Below, in pieces: positions 18,896 through 28,330 of a DNA stretch of 64,000 bases (its first letter is position 1; each line of letters starts with the position of its first letter). The translations under genes and the position numbers were made by a program. Under the pieces are notes generated by a model. It ran no database searches. It was not told the DNA's origin and saw nothing but the letters and a program-made list of their open reading frames with translations. Source of the stretch: CANLBN01 sp034111645 (GTDB taxonomy: Bacteria > Pseudomonadota > Gammaproteobacteria > Pseudomonadales > Cellvibrionaceae); contig JAWUWW010000050.1 of the NCBI GenBank assembly GCA_034111645.1, positions 62,001 to 126,000 of the forward strand, given 5' to 3'.

Positions 18896-21019
18896 TCACA
18901 AAACATCATTTAAAGGGGCCGGACGTGCTAAAAAATAGCCTTGGCCGACGTCACAGTTGTTCTCGGCGAGCCAGGTTAGTTGTTCTTGAGTTTCTATGCC
19001 TTCAGCCACTACGTTGATTTTTAGTGCATGGGCCATTGCAATAATAGCCTTGACGATTTTTTGGTCACTTTCATTGGCAGATAAATTAGTAATAAAGTTT
19101 CTATCAATTTTTAATCGATCGACGGGTAAGTTTCTTAATTGTGATAATGATGAATAGCCTGTTCCAAAATCATCGATAGCTATTTTAATCCCCAAAGATC
19201 TTAACTTACTTAAAATTATAATTGCATTATTAATATCGATAGCCAGAGACGACTCTGTAATTTCTATCTCTAGACAGCTAGGTTCAATATTTTGTTGTTT
19301 AACAACAGACTCTAAATTTTTTAACAAATTAGGATCTAAAAATTGTTTAGCGGATAAATTAACAGACACATGAAGTGGCTGGTTAAATTTTTGCATATGA
19401 TTTTTAATCGCCTTGCAAGCCTGTTCAAAAACCCAATAACCAATAGGAATAATTTGCCCTGTGTTTTCAGCAACAGGTATAAATTTATCAGGCGGTATAA
19501 GGCCTTGTTCTGGATGGTTCCAGCGCAGTAAAACTTCATAGGCTAAAATTTTATTTCTTTTTAGGCATATTAAGGGCTGGTAATGCAAAAAAAGTTCGTC
19601 GCGTTCGAAAACATGATTGAGTGCTAATTCTATATTATGTTTTTCGAGCATTTCAATTTGCAAATTCTGATCAAAAAACCGATAGTTGTTTTTTCCATAA
19701 TTTTTAGCGTCATACATCGCTATATCAACATTACGTAATAACTCTTCTTCATTGTCACCATCTTCAGGTATTAATGTAATGCCTAAAGAAGCAGAAACAA
19801 CTAAGCTGTTATTGCCAAAAATAACAGGCTTTTTAATCTCGGCAATAATTCTTTCGGCTATATTTTCAATGCTTTCTTTTGATTTCACATCGAAAATCAA
19901 TAATGCAAATTCATCACCACCTAGTCGGGCTACAATATCATTACTCTTTACAATATTTATCAGACGTGAGGCCAACTCTTTTAAAAGGTAATCGCCAGAA
20001 TGATGTCCTAAGGAGTCATTGATTCGTTTAAAATCATCTAAATCCAAATAAAGAAGGGCAGCAATAGGGTTGTTTTTTTCATTTAAAAAAGTTTTTAATT
20101 CTTTACTTAATACTCTTCTGTTTCCCAGAGACGTTAATTGATCATGAAAGGCTAATTTTTCGAGTTCATCGGTTTTTTCGGAAACAATCTTATTGAGATA
20201 TTCTGGCTTCAAAAACAAATAACCAATTCCCCCAGCCATTAATAAGCCTAAAAAAATACTTGCTAGAAAATTGCTTTGTTCGGCCCAATCATTGTTAGAG
20301 CTACTAATGGTGAGAGTCCAGGTGGCATTGGGGAGGTTTATTTTTTTGATAACAAAAGGTTCGACAATATTAAAAGTAGAGCGCGCAAAAACTTCTTCTA
20401 TTTGTGTGTCTGGATTTTTACGACTTAATTGATAGGCGTATTTACCTTGATCGAGCTCAGAAAATTTTGTGGAGGCTAACAAATCATCAACAGTTATCAT
20501 TGCCGAGGCAAAACCCCAAAATATTTCTTCATTGTTTTTTGTAAGAAAAATGGGATTTCTACCAATAACGGCAATGCTACCTTGCAGTGTCTCGAACGGG
20601 CCTGCAAGTGTTAATTGTTTTGTTTTTTTAGCCAGCAGCGCCTCTTTACTTCTTTGTTCATCGATAAAAAGTTCATGTCCTATTATGATTTCGTTTCCGA
20701 TCATAGGATAAACTTGACTAACAATGCCCCCGGGCGCTAATTGTAAATTACTTATTCCACCAATAGAATTTATAACTTCTTCTGCATAATCTTCAAAATC
20801 AAAGAACTCACCATTATTTTGCTTAACCTCAAACGCTAAAAAATTGGTAGCCGCAAAGGCACTATAAACTCGACGTTCTATTGCAGTTGATTCTGACTGA
20901 GCAATCTCGCTGAGGTAATATAGATGCTCTTTTTCTAGATGACGATGATTTTCATTTTGCCAATATAAACCAAAACTGGTGACTAAAAAAAAGCACAACA
21001 AGCTAACAATCTGTCTCAA
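18896..21019 (-). CDS. CHASE-GGDEF-EAL cyclic-di-GMP signalling protein
   Basis: The 707-residue membrane protein has an N-terminal membrane segment (about 3-20), a periplasmic CHASE-type sensor domain (about 45-240), a second membrane segment (about 250-270), then GGDEF and EAL domains. The cyclase signature RLGGDEF is intact (367-371). The inhibitory RxxD position reads KSND, so feedback inhibition may be lost. The EAL signature is EVLLRW (EVL at 495-497), and phosphodiesterase residues appear intact in EIEITESS, DDFGTGYSSLSQL and VAEGIE. Either activity is possible. It stands alone, convergent to prpF. The name of its ligand cannot be read from sequence. Confidence 0.92.
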   Translation of the reverse strand: MRQIVSLLCFFLVTSFGLYWQNENHRHLEKEHLYYLSEIAQSESTAIERRVYSAFAATNFLAFEVKQNNGEFFDFEDYAEEVINSIGGISNLQLAPGGIVSQVYPMIGNEIIIGHELFIDEQRSKEALLAKKTKQLTLAGPFETLQGSIAVIGRNPIFLTKNNEEIFWGFASAMITVDDLLASTKFSELDQGKYAYQLSRKNPDTQIEEVFARSTFNIVEPFVIKKINLPNATWTLTISSSNNDWAEQSNFLASIFLGLLMAGGIGYLFLKPEYLNKIVSEKTDELEKLAFHDQLTSLGNRRVLSKELKTFLNEKNNPIAALLYLDLDDFKRINDSLGHHSGDYLLKELASRLINIVKSNDIVARLGGDEFALLIFDVKSKESIENIAERIIAEIKKPVIFGNNSLVVSASLGITLIPEDGDNEEELLRNVDIAMYDAKNYGKNNYRFFDQNLQIEMLEKHNIELALNHVFERDELFLHYQPLICLKRNKILAYEVLLRWNHPEQGLIPPDKFIPVAENTGQIIPIGYWVFEQACKAIKNHMQKFNQPLHVSVNLSAKQFLDPNLLKNLESVVKQQNIEPSCLEIEITESSLAIDINNAIIILSKLRSLGIKIAIDDFGTGYSSLSQLRNLPVDRLKIDRNFITNLSANESDQKIVKAIIAMAHALKINVVAEGIETQEQLTWLAENNCDVGQGYFLARPAPLNDVL

Positions 21020-21261
21020 CCAGCACTCCTTGAGGAAAATAGAAATGTCACCATAGAATTTATAAGAAGTTTGGGGTGCATTTTTTTAATATTCATATGA
21101 GGCTTCAAGGTTATGATATTTATGCTCGCTTGTCTAAATTTGAGGCAGCCTTTAAAGATTAGAAAAAACATATTATTAGAAAAGCCATATCATCAAGAAC
21201 TTTTAATTTAAACTAGAAAGTATCTATACACAATAAATTATACTTGCTTAGTAGTTAGTAG

Positions 21262-21642
21262 TTAGTTAGATTGCGAGCATTTGTAGCGCTTTTCATATCT
21301 ATTATCAGCCCAATTGGCATAAATTCTATCAGCAATATGACCTATCAATGGCCACCTTAGAATTTTAAATAAAAAACCATATTTCGTATAAGACCACACA
21401 GCAACATTGGCATCGAGTCCAACTAACCATTCCCCGTTCATTAGTCTTAGATGAAGCCGTCGTAACAGCGCTTCACGCGAGGGGAGTTGGGTGTCGGTTG
21501 ATGAAATATTTTGAATATCTGCAAAAATCAGTTGATCCTTGCTCAGTTTTTTTAGTAAGGAGATTTCTTTACTGCAAAGTGGACATGTTCCGTCAAAATA
21601 AAGAGTGTCTTTTACTACTTGTTTTTGTACTTGAGCGTTCAT
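21262..21642 (-). CDS. DCC-family (DUF393) thiol-disulfide oxidoreductase-like protein
   Basis: The 126-residue protein carries the family signature YFDGTCPLCSKEI, an aspartate followed by a CxxC pair as in thioredoxin-like proteins, near residues 16-28. The C-terminal part (GLDANVAVWSYTKYGFLFKIL, then WADNRY) is also typical. The function is unknown, probably redox. It is divergent from the damaged EamA gene, with 145 bases between the starts. The 3' end lies in a short TAGTAGTTAG-like repeat. Confidence 0.85.
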   Translation of the reverse strand: MNAQVQKQVVKDTLYFDGTCPLCSKEISLLKKLSKDQLIFADIQNISSTDTQLPSREALLRRLHLRLMNGEWLVGLDANVAVWSYTKYGFLFKILRWPLIGHIADRIYANWADNRYEKRYKCSQSN

Positions 21643-21787
21643 GGTAAATCCGTGTTATGGGCTTCTCTTTTTACGATTTTTATTGCTTAATAGATGATAA
21701 AATAGGGCGTGGTCAGTACAAAGACTTTTATCTGTATACCTCTTAGTAATATTTGCCATTAATTGTTTTGACATTGTTGGAGTGTTT

Positions 21788-22680
21788 GTGAGCAATCTAA
21801 AAAGTAGTTTATTTATGGTGATAGCAATGGCTGCGTTTTCACTTGAAGATATGTTCATTAAGTCAGCCTCAGGATCTGTTCCCGTCGGCCAAATTCTGAC
21901 ACTATTTGGCCTTGGAGGCATGCTCGGCTTTATAGTAATGACCATTAATCGCGGGCAAGCTGTCTTTCATCCTAAAATATTATCGCGCCCTGTGTTAATT
22001 AGAGCCGTTTTCGAGGTCATAGGGCGGCTATTTTTACCTTGGCAATTGTATATACCCCTTTATCTAGCGCCTCTGCAATTTTACAAGCGACACCACTAGT
22101 TGTCGTAATGGGAGCCGCTTTATTTTTGAGTGAGCGCGTTGGCTGGCGTCGTTGGATTGCGATCTTGATTGGCTTCACCGGCGTGTTAATTATTATAAGG
22201 CCTGGGCTCGAAAGTTTTGAGCAGTCATCATTGTTAGCCGTCATTGGGATGCTAGGGTTTGCTGGGCGGGACTTGGCAACACGTGCGGCTTCAAATGTTT
22301 TGTCTCACTTACAATTGGGTATTTATGGCTTTTTTATATTAATCCCAACAGGCTTATTTATGTTGGCTTTTGATATAGGGCCAGATAATAATGGCCTTTT
22401 GAAGCAAGATTTTATTTTGCCCGACATTACTGCTAGTTTACAAATTCTGGCGGCAACAATATTTGGTGTCATGGCTTATTACTGGTTAACGATTGCAATG
22501 CGCAATGGTGATGTCTCTGTTGTTGCTCCTTTTCGTTACACACGGATTCTATTTGCGTTAATCTTAGGAACTATAATCTTTGGTGAAAGACCAGATAGCT
22601 TAACCTTATTGGGAATTATAATAATAGTTGCAAGTGGAATATATACTTTGATTAGAAGTAGGCGACGCGTTGTAAGCTGA
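21788..22680 (+). pseudogene. EamA/DMT-family transporter, frameshifted
   Basis: Two overlapping reading frames together give one ten-helix drug/metabolite transporter of about 298 residues. The first (to 22099) holds roughly the first three membrane segments (SSLFMVIAMAAFSLEDMFIKSAS onward). The second (from about 22036) carries TLAIVYTPLSSASAIL, TPLVVVMGAALFLSERV and the second EamA repeat. The frames join at a run of five T (22031-22035); six T would give IGRLFFTLAIVY. One base therefore appears lost. GTG 21788 is favoured as start because GGAG lies at 21779-21782; an in-frame GTG is also at 21782. The cause may be mutation or sequence error. Confidence 0.75.
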
Positions 22681-22867
22681 GGACCCACCTATAATTATTG
22701 CTGGCTAGTTATTGTATATTTAGCCTTTAATATTAATCTTAGCGTCGATGATTAAACTATAAGAGAATAATTTTTAGTTATCTAAGGTTATAATGATGTA
22801 TGCTTGGCTGCAAAAAAATGAAAACCTTCTTCAGCAAACTTATCTGATAGACTAGCAGAGATACAAC

Positions 22868-23750
22868 ATGTCACTACGTTTTAAAATGAATATTATCTTA
22901 CTGTTTTTTACGGTCGTAGGCATTATTATCACGGGCGTCATTTCATACAGTATTCAATCTAAACATACCAAACAAGAAGCTTTAGAAACAGCAGCTGTTT
23001 TAATGGAGGGCGCAATGGCTATTCGCAGCTATACCGTATCTGAAATTGGTCCACTAATTAGGCGAAATAGACACTGAGCGTTTTCTACCTCAAACAGTCC
23101 CAGCTTATTCAGCGCTTAAGTATGTCGAAAAACTACAAGAAACTTACCCCTATTACAGCTACAAAGAGGCGGTGATCAATCCAACTAATTTAGCAAACAA
23201 GGCCAAAGATTGGGAAGTTGAAATCATTAATAGATTTAAAAATGAATCTATTAGCGAACTATTTGGTATTCGCGATACGCCTGAGGGTAAATCACTCTAT
23301 TTTAGTCGTCCCATTCAACTTACCAATCCTGATTGTCTTGCATGCCACTCGACACCAGAAGCTGCACCAACGAGTATGATAGAGCTATATGGAACAGAGC
23401 ATGGCTTTGGCTGGACGTTAAATGAGATTATTGGTGCTCAAATTGTCTCTGTGCCACTTTCTTTAACGATTGCTCGTGCGCAAAAAGAAATTTTTATTTT
23501 TATGAGCATTGTCGCGGGCACTTATTTGTTGATCGGCGTTATTATGAATCTACTCTTAAACCTTTTTGTCGTTAAACCGGTTAAGCAAATTTCCGATTAC
23601 GCAACAAAAGTCAGTATGGGATCTCTTGATACTCCAGAGCTACCCATTAAAGGCAAGGACGAAATTAGTTCTCTGACTATGTCATTTAACAGGATGCAGC
23701 GTAGCTTAAAGAGTGCTGTTGCGATTATTACTGACGATAACAATAAATAG
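22868..23750 (+). pseudogene. DUF3365 (Tll0287-like) haem-c HAMP sensor, frameshifted
   Basis: The first frame (22868-23077) holds an N-terminal membrane segment and the start of the sensor, to SEIGPLI. The second continues GEIDTERFLPQTVPAYSAL, then the DUF3365 domain with a CLACH motif (CxxCH, covalent haem c), a second membrane segment and a HAMP domain (KPVKQISDYATKVSMGSL, then DEISSLTMSFNRMQ). The frames join near 23056-23062, where one extra A could explain the break; the full protein would be about 294 residues. Such proteins are periplasmic redox or gas sensors. Only 15 bases separate it from the Ser/Thr kinase gene, which suggests a sensor-kinase pair. Confidence 0.75.
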
Positions 23751-23765
23751 TAGGTCGTCTAACTA

Positions 23766-24836
23766 ATGAGCATACAGCCTGACATGTTGGGGAAATACCA
23801 GATTCAAACCGTCTTGGGTAAAGGGAAGATGGGTATTGTCTATCTTGGCCTAGATCCAGATATCGATAGAAAAGTCGCGATCAAAGTGCTTCACCCACAT
23901 CTTTGTGAAGGCGAAGCAGGGCAAGATTTTGTTAGGCGTTTTCGCCGTGAGGCACAAGCAGCAGCTCGCAGTTTTCATACCAATATCGTCACAGTATTTG
24001 AATTAGGTAAGCACCAAGACACCGATTTTATTGTGATGGAGTATGTCGAGGGCGAAGAGCTGCAAGACGCTATCGATAGCGATTATTGTTTTAGAGAAGA
24101 TGAAGTAATCTTTATTACTAGCTCCATTCTTAAAGCACTCGCATCTGCCCACGCTCAGAGTATTATTCATCGCGATATTAAACCCGCCAACATTTTATTA
24201 ATGGATGACGATAACGTAAAAGTTGCCGACTTTGGTGTCGCAAAATTAAATAGCTTCGATCAAACAATGCAGGGCAGTGCCGTCGGCACGCCTAGCTACA
24301 TGAGTCCAGAGAGCTTAAAAGGTCAATCAGTAACACATTTAACGGATATCTATAGTGTTGGGGCAGTTATGCTGCAAATGTTAACGGGTGAGCGCATAAA
24401 GGCCGACAAGTTATATCCGCTGCAATTAAATGAATTTATGGCCGAGTCTCTTGCCGGAGAGCGTGGACTAAAAATATCCCCCGCTTTAAAAAATTTTGTT
24501 TGCAAAGCAATGTCAGAAGATCCTGAGTCTAGGCCAGAGAGTGCGTTGAAATTTTATCAAGAGCTTGAGAAATTATCGGCAAGCAGCGCTAAGGGGCTTA
24601 ATTGTGATGATGAAACACAGCATAAACTAATTAATATATTAGCTTCTCACGTTGGGCCAATTGCACCAGTATTACTTAAAAAAGCACTGTTAAAAGCGAA
24701 AGCTCCCGATGAACTAGCCATTGCGTTATCGCAATCTGTTGATAACCCTCAAGAGAGCGAAGAAATTTTAGTTCATGCTCGGAAAGTACTAAAAAAATTA
24801 AGCTTCACTAGTGATGTTTTTATAAATAGTAATTAG
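23766..24836 (+). CDS. Serine/threonine protein kinase, C-terminal tail cut by a TAG
   Basis: The 356-residue protein is a Hanks-type kinase with an intact catalytic domain: glycine loop GKGKMG (18-23), Lys40 in VAIKVL, catalytic loop HRDIKPANIL (135-144), DFG (155-157) and GTPSYMSPE. After residue about 275 follows a short helical domain with the pattern GPIAPVLLKKALLKA. There is no transmembrane segment, so it is cytoplasmic. In the same frame, past TAG 24834-24836, a second copy of that C-terminal domain continues to 25046, so the original protein was probably about 426 residues. The kinase may still be active. It follows the DUF3365-HAMP sensor gene by 15 bases. Confidence 0.88.
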   Translation: MSIQPDMLGKYQIQTVLGKGKMGIVYLGLDPDIDRKVAIKVLHPHLCEGEAGQDFVRRFRREAQAAARSFHTNIVTVFELGKHQDTDFIVMEYVEGEELQDAIDSDYCFREDEVIFITSSILKALASAHAQSIIHRDIKPANILLMDDDNVKVADFGVAKLNSFDQTMQGSAVGTPSYMSPESLKGQSVTHLTDIYSVGAVMLQMLTGERIKADKLYPLQLNEFMAESLAGERGLKISPALKNFVCKAMSEDPESRPESALKFYQELEKLSASSAKGLNCDDETQHKLINILASHVGPIAPVLLKKALLKAKAPDELAIALSQSVDNPQESEEILVHARKVLKKLSFTSDVFINSN

Positions 24837-25046
24837 TTGCTGGTGTGCGATGAAGAAATGCAAACAAAGTTAGTAGAAATCCTAAGGCCCTACCTTGGTC
24901 CAATTTCTCCAGTATTAGTTAAAAAGGGCCTGCTTCATGCGACGGATCACGAATCTCTTTTATCAACTCTTTCGTCAGCAATAGATGACGACAAAGAATC
25001 AAACGAATTTTTAGTAAAAGCTAGGTCTTTATTTCTTGATAATTAA
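24837..25046 (+). pseudogene. Detached second C-terminal repeat of the kinase
   Basis: This 69-codon stretch is in frame with the kinase and resembles its last domain: VEILRPYLGPISPVLVKKGL against INILASHVGPIAPVLLKKAL. It has no ribosome site and only a TTG directly after the TAG. It is best read as the separated end of the kinase gene, expressed only if the stop is read through. Confidence 0.7.
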
Positions 25047-25186
25047 TAACCTCAAAATTAGTACGTGCATGAATAATATGTTGTTAACTTTTTAAAATAT
25101 TTTATAAAAGGTCATACAATTTTTAAATAGAGATTTGTTTTGGATGAATGTTATAAGGGTAGCAAAATTTTTTATCGGAGCTGAGC

Positions 25187-26236
25187 TTGAGTAAATCTTT
25201 TGTAAGTAAGTCCCCATTGATTAAGCCCTATGAATTTTGGAGCCCTCGAGTTTTTGAAGCCCCTTTTTATATATACTTAGGTGCTCAATGTTTATTAAAC
25301 GGTGTCAGTATTAAAGGGCTAGCCAAAGCTAATTATGGCTTAGATCATGGTGAAATTGGTATCGGCTCTAAGTACGAAAGTCAGATGTCATTTGATCAGC
25401 AATATTTTTTGCCTACCTCCCTTGTTAAGTCGACTCTTAGCGATACTGAAAAACGACGCTTCGTTTTGAAGTTTGTTGATACCCACGGTTATCCCGTTAT
25501 CTTAAAGTCTGATGTTGGTTGTGTTGGCAAAGGTATTGTAAAAATTTCTTCGGAAGCCGATCTAAATAAAAAACTACCGTTATTGCTCGGCGATTATATT
25601 TTACAAAAGTTCACCTCTTATCCTTATGAATGCGGTATTTTTTATATTCGTGAAAACGGCACTCCAAGAATTACAGGCATTAATAAAAAGCATTTTCCAA
25701 GTGTTGTTGGCAACGGTACAGATAACCTTTTAACACTAGCCAAAAATCATCAGCGTTTTACGCATCACTGGTATTCCTTTCTTCAATATATTGATTTAAG
25801 CCGAATACCAAAAGAGGGGGAGTCCGTGCGTCTGTCATTTATCGGCTCTCATACGCTAGGATGTAAGTTCACCGACGATAGCCATCTATTGACGCCAGAA
25901 TTAGAACAGGCGATATTTGATGTTTTTTCAAATCAGCCAGGCTTTAATTTTGGCCGTGTCGATGTTAAATCTGAGAGTGAAGATGCCTTTAAGGAAGGCA
26001 AGTTTGTGGTCATTGAAGTTAATGGTGTCGCCTCTCTCCCTACACATATGTTTGATCCTAAATTTAGTGTTTTTAAGGCCTACAAGATATTTTTTGAACA
26101 CGCTAGATATTTGGCAAGAATCGCTCGTGAACATAAAAAACAAGCAATGGCATTGTTGTCATACAAGCAAATTCTTGAAAAGGTCAAAAGTAATCAGCAA
26201 ATGCTTGATAAAGTACATCATCAGCTAAAAAGTTAG
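25187..26236 (+). CDS. ATP-grasp family protein of unknown substrate
   Basis: The 349-residue protein looks like an ATP-grasp ligase. GYPVILKSDVGCVGKGIVKI (about 100-125) matches the phosphate-binding loop, DYILQKF the hinge, and FVVIEVNGVASLPTHMFDP (about 275-293) the metal-binding end with E-x-N. The general plan recalls D-Ala-D-Ala ligase or amino-acid ligases, but I cannot name the product. TTG 25187 is the start, with GGAG six bases upstream. It stands alone between the broken kinase and tpa. The C-terminus is helical and rich in Lys/Gln. Confidence 0.75.
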   Translation: MSKSFVSKSPLIKPYEFWSPRVFEAPFYIYLGAQCLLNGVSIKGLAKANYGLDHGEIGIGSKYESQMSFDQQYFLPTSLVKSTLSDTEKRRFVLKFVDTHGYPVILKSDVGCVGKGIVKISSEADLNKKLPLLLGDYILQKFTSYPYECGIFYIRENGTPRITGINKKHFPSVVGNGTDNLLTLAKNHQRFTHHWYSFLQYIDLSRIPKEGESVRLSFIGSHTLGCKFTDDSHLLTPELEQAIFDVFSNQPGFNFGRVDVKSESEDAFKEGKFVVIEVNGVASLPTHMFDPKFSVFKAYKIFFEHARYLARIAREHKKQAMALLSYKQILEKVKSNQQMLDKVHHQLKS

Positions 26237-26260
26237 TGCTTAAATTAAGTATCAGTCGAA

Positions 26261-26310
26261 TGACAAAGTAATTTTATGTGGATGTTTATGTTTTGGAAGT
26301 TACTTTGTCA
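26261..26310 (+). terminator. 11-bp inverted repeat downstream of the ATP-grasp gene
   Basis: TGACAAAGTAA (26261-26271) pairs perfectly with TTACTTTGTCA (26300-26310) around a 28-base loop, followed by GCTTTTT. It could end the ATP-grasp transcript. The long loop also allows it to be a pair of protein-binding sites upstream of tpa. Confidence 0.4.
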
Positions 26311-26474
26311 GCTTTTTAAAGTTTCTTTCATTTGCCATAGCCAGCTCATAAGGGCTGGAGATATGTTGCATGTTTAATTGGTCCTATTCCAAAATTTAAT
26401 ATTCCATTATTCTGTCATATTATATTAAGTATATTTTGAATTCTCACTAAAAATAATTCCTGTAGGGGTAGATT

Positions 26475-27857
26475 ATGAGCCGCGAATTAAGTCCTGAAGA
26501 AATTTCAAAAGTCATGAAAGCTGACCGCAGTCATGTTTGGCATCATCTTGCCCAACATAAAGGTCTTGAAACAAACGATCCTTTAGTTATTGTTCGCGGT
26601 GAGGGTATGCGGGTTTGGGACGCGACGGGTAAAGAACATTTAGATGCTGTTTCTGGTGCAGTTTGGACGGTAAATGTTGGCTATGGTCGCGAACGTATCG
26701 CTAAAGCCGTTTATGACCAGCTAGTAAAAATGAATTATTTTGCGCAATCGGTAGGTAATGTGCCCGGTGCTTTGTATGCAGAAATGCTTATCGACAAAAT
26801 GCCCGGTCTCAGCCGTGTTTATTACTCAAACTCGGGCTCAGAAGCTAACGAAAAGGCTTATAAAATTGTTCGTCAGATTTCTCATAATAAGCATGGTGGC
26901 AAAAAGCATAAGATTTTATATCGCGAACGCGATTATCATGGCACCACCATTACAGCGTTAAGTTCGTCAGGACAATTCGAGCGTAAAGCGCAATATGGTC
27001 CTTTTACTCCAGGTTTTGTCGAGTTTCCACATTGCTGTGAATATCGTTCACAATACGGTGATGTCACAGATTATGGCATACGCGCTGCTAAAGAAATGGA
27101 ACGCGTTATTCTTGAAGAAGGCCCAGATACTATTGGTGCAGTAGTGCTTGAACCTATTACCGCCGGTGGCGGTGTTATAACACCGCCAGAAGGCTACTGG
27201 GAGACAATTCAAGAAATATGCAAAAAATATCAAATTTTATTGCATATTGATGAGGTCGTTTGTGGTCTTGGTCGCACGGGTAAATGGTTTGGCTATCAGC
27301 ATTATGGTATCCAGCCAGATATGGTGACTATGGCTAAGGGTGTTGCCTCTGGTTATGCCGCTATTTCTTGTACCGTAACCACGGAAGAGGTATTTAATGC
27401 CTTTAAAGAAGATCCTTCAGATCGCATGAGCTACTTTCGTGATATTTCTACCTTTGGTGGTTGTACAGCAGGTCCTGTTGCGGCTATCGAAAATATGAAA
27501 ATCATCGAAGAAGAAAATTTGCTCGAGAATGTCACTGTGGTCGGTGAATATCTGCTAGAGCGCCTTCATGGACTTAAAGACAAGTATGACTTTATTGGCG
27601 ATGTGCGTGGCAAGGGTTTTTTTGCTGCCTTAGAGTTAGTTAAAGATCGTGTCACTAAAGAGCCTGTCGACGAAAGCGTTACTCTTGCGATAGCTGCTGA
27701 TTGTATGAAGCAAGGCGTTATTATTGGGCGCACCAACCGAAGTTTTGAAAAGCTAAATAATACGATTTTGTTAAGCCCTGCATTAATTGCAACAAAAGAG
27801 GATATCGCACAGATAATAGATGCTATTGATAGTGCTCTGTCGAGAGTTGTCATTTAA
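26475..27857 (+). CDS. tpa: Taurine--pyruvate aminotransferase
   Basis: Tpa moves the amino group of taurine to pyruvate, giving sulfoacetaldehyde and alanine. This 460-residue class III PLP aminotransferase matches the known Tpa pattern closely: SGAVWTVNVGYGRERIAKAVY, MPGLSRVYYSNSGSEANEK, KILYRERDYHGTTITAL, LEPITAGGGVITPPEGYW, LHIDEVVCGLGRTG (Asp259) and DMVTMAKGVASGYAAIS with PLP lysine K288. The conserved RDISTFGGCTAGP segment is also present. The start has AGGGG upstream. The neighbouring soeABC, sulfate-type transporters and a TauR-like regulator support taurine over beta-alanine as substrate. Xsc, the next enzyme, is not in the window. Confidence 0.88.
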   Translation: MSRELSPEEISKVMKADRSHVWHHLAQHKGLETNDPLVIVRGEGMRVWDATGKEHLDAVSGAVWTVNVGYGRERIAKAVYDQLVKMNYFAQSVGNVPGALYAEMLIDKMPGLSRVYYSNSGSEANEKAYKIVRQISHNKHGGKKHKILYRERDYHGTTITALSSSGQFERKAQYGPFTPGFVEFPHCCEYRSQYGDVTDYGIRAAKEMERVILEEGPDTIGAVVLEPITAGGGVITPPEGYWETIQEICKKYQILLHIDEVVCGLGRTGKWFGYQHYGIQPDMVTMAKGVASGYAAISCTVTTEEVFNAFKEDPSDRMSYFRDISTFGGCTAGPVAAIENMKIIEEENLLENVTVVGEYLLERLHGLKDKYDFIGDVRGKGFFAALELVKDRVTKEPVDESVTLAIAADCMKQGVIIGRTNRSFEKLNNTILLSPALIATKEDIAQIIDAIDSALSRVVI

Positions 27858-28190
27858 GACGGGATAAAAAGCCTTAAGTATTTGGTGTTTTTAGATGTTG
27901 CAGATGAATGCTTGATCTTAAACTGTTAGTTCTCTGGGTATTTTTGTTTTTATAACTAAATGTGTGTATGTTATGTAGTTAAGTTATAAGCTGTGTTTAT
28001 GCTCGACATATTTGATAAATATTTGTTATGATTAACTCAATTAACACATTATTGAGTCAATCATTATCAAAAATGTGATTTAATAAAGTTTTTTAAAATA
28101 GACTTCGTTTCAATGATGGGTTTGAAAAGTAACAAAAGATAATAAAACGCTAAGTTAACCCACCTTTTTGATTAGAAATTTAATATATTT

Positions 28191-28220
28191 TCAACATCCG
28201 TTGTATGTTGAGAGCTTTTT
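28191..28220 (+). terminator. Possible terminator between tpa and soeA
   Basis: TCAACAT (28191-28197) pairs with ATGTTGA (28205-28211) around seven bases, followed by GAGC and six T. The stem is short and AT-rich. Confidence 0.35.
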
Positions 28221-28240
28221 TCTCCAAAACCGCATCAATG

Positions 28241-28262
28241 AATTCTAGATAAATTCTAGATA
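28241..28262. repeat. 11-base perfect tandem repeat upstream of soeA
   Basis: AATTCTAGATA occurs twice without a gap (28241-28251 and 28252-28262), ending 68 bases before the soeA start. Sites spaced by one helical turn are typical of direct-repeat operators, the arrangement used by MocR-type regulators such as TauR. The link to the regulator at 37387 is inference. Confidence 0.5.
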
Positions 28263-28330
28263 GGTTCTTGTTTTAAAGAGTATCCAGTCGTATTAATTCG
28301 TTAAAGCCTTTTACCTTTAGGTGTAAAAAT

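Larger units (their letters stand above)
27858..28330. other. 473-base intergenic region between tpa and soeA
   Basis: No ORF is supported. It contains a 7-bp hairpin with a T-run (28191-28220) and a perfect 11-base tandem duplication (28241-28262). The long AT-rich spacer suggests that soeABC has its own promoter. Confidence 0.65.

Noticed and set aside
21240..21266. TAGTAGTTAG-type repeat as a CRISPR or variable repeat.
   Set aside because: Only a few short imperfect units overlap the stop codon of the DCC gene; there is no array structure.
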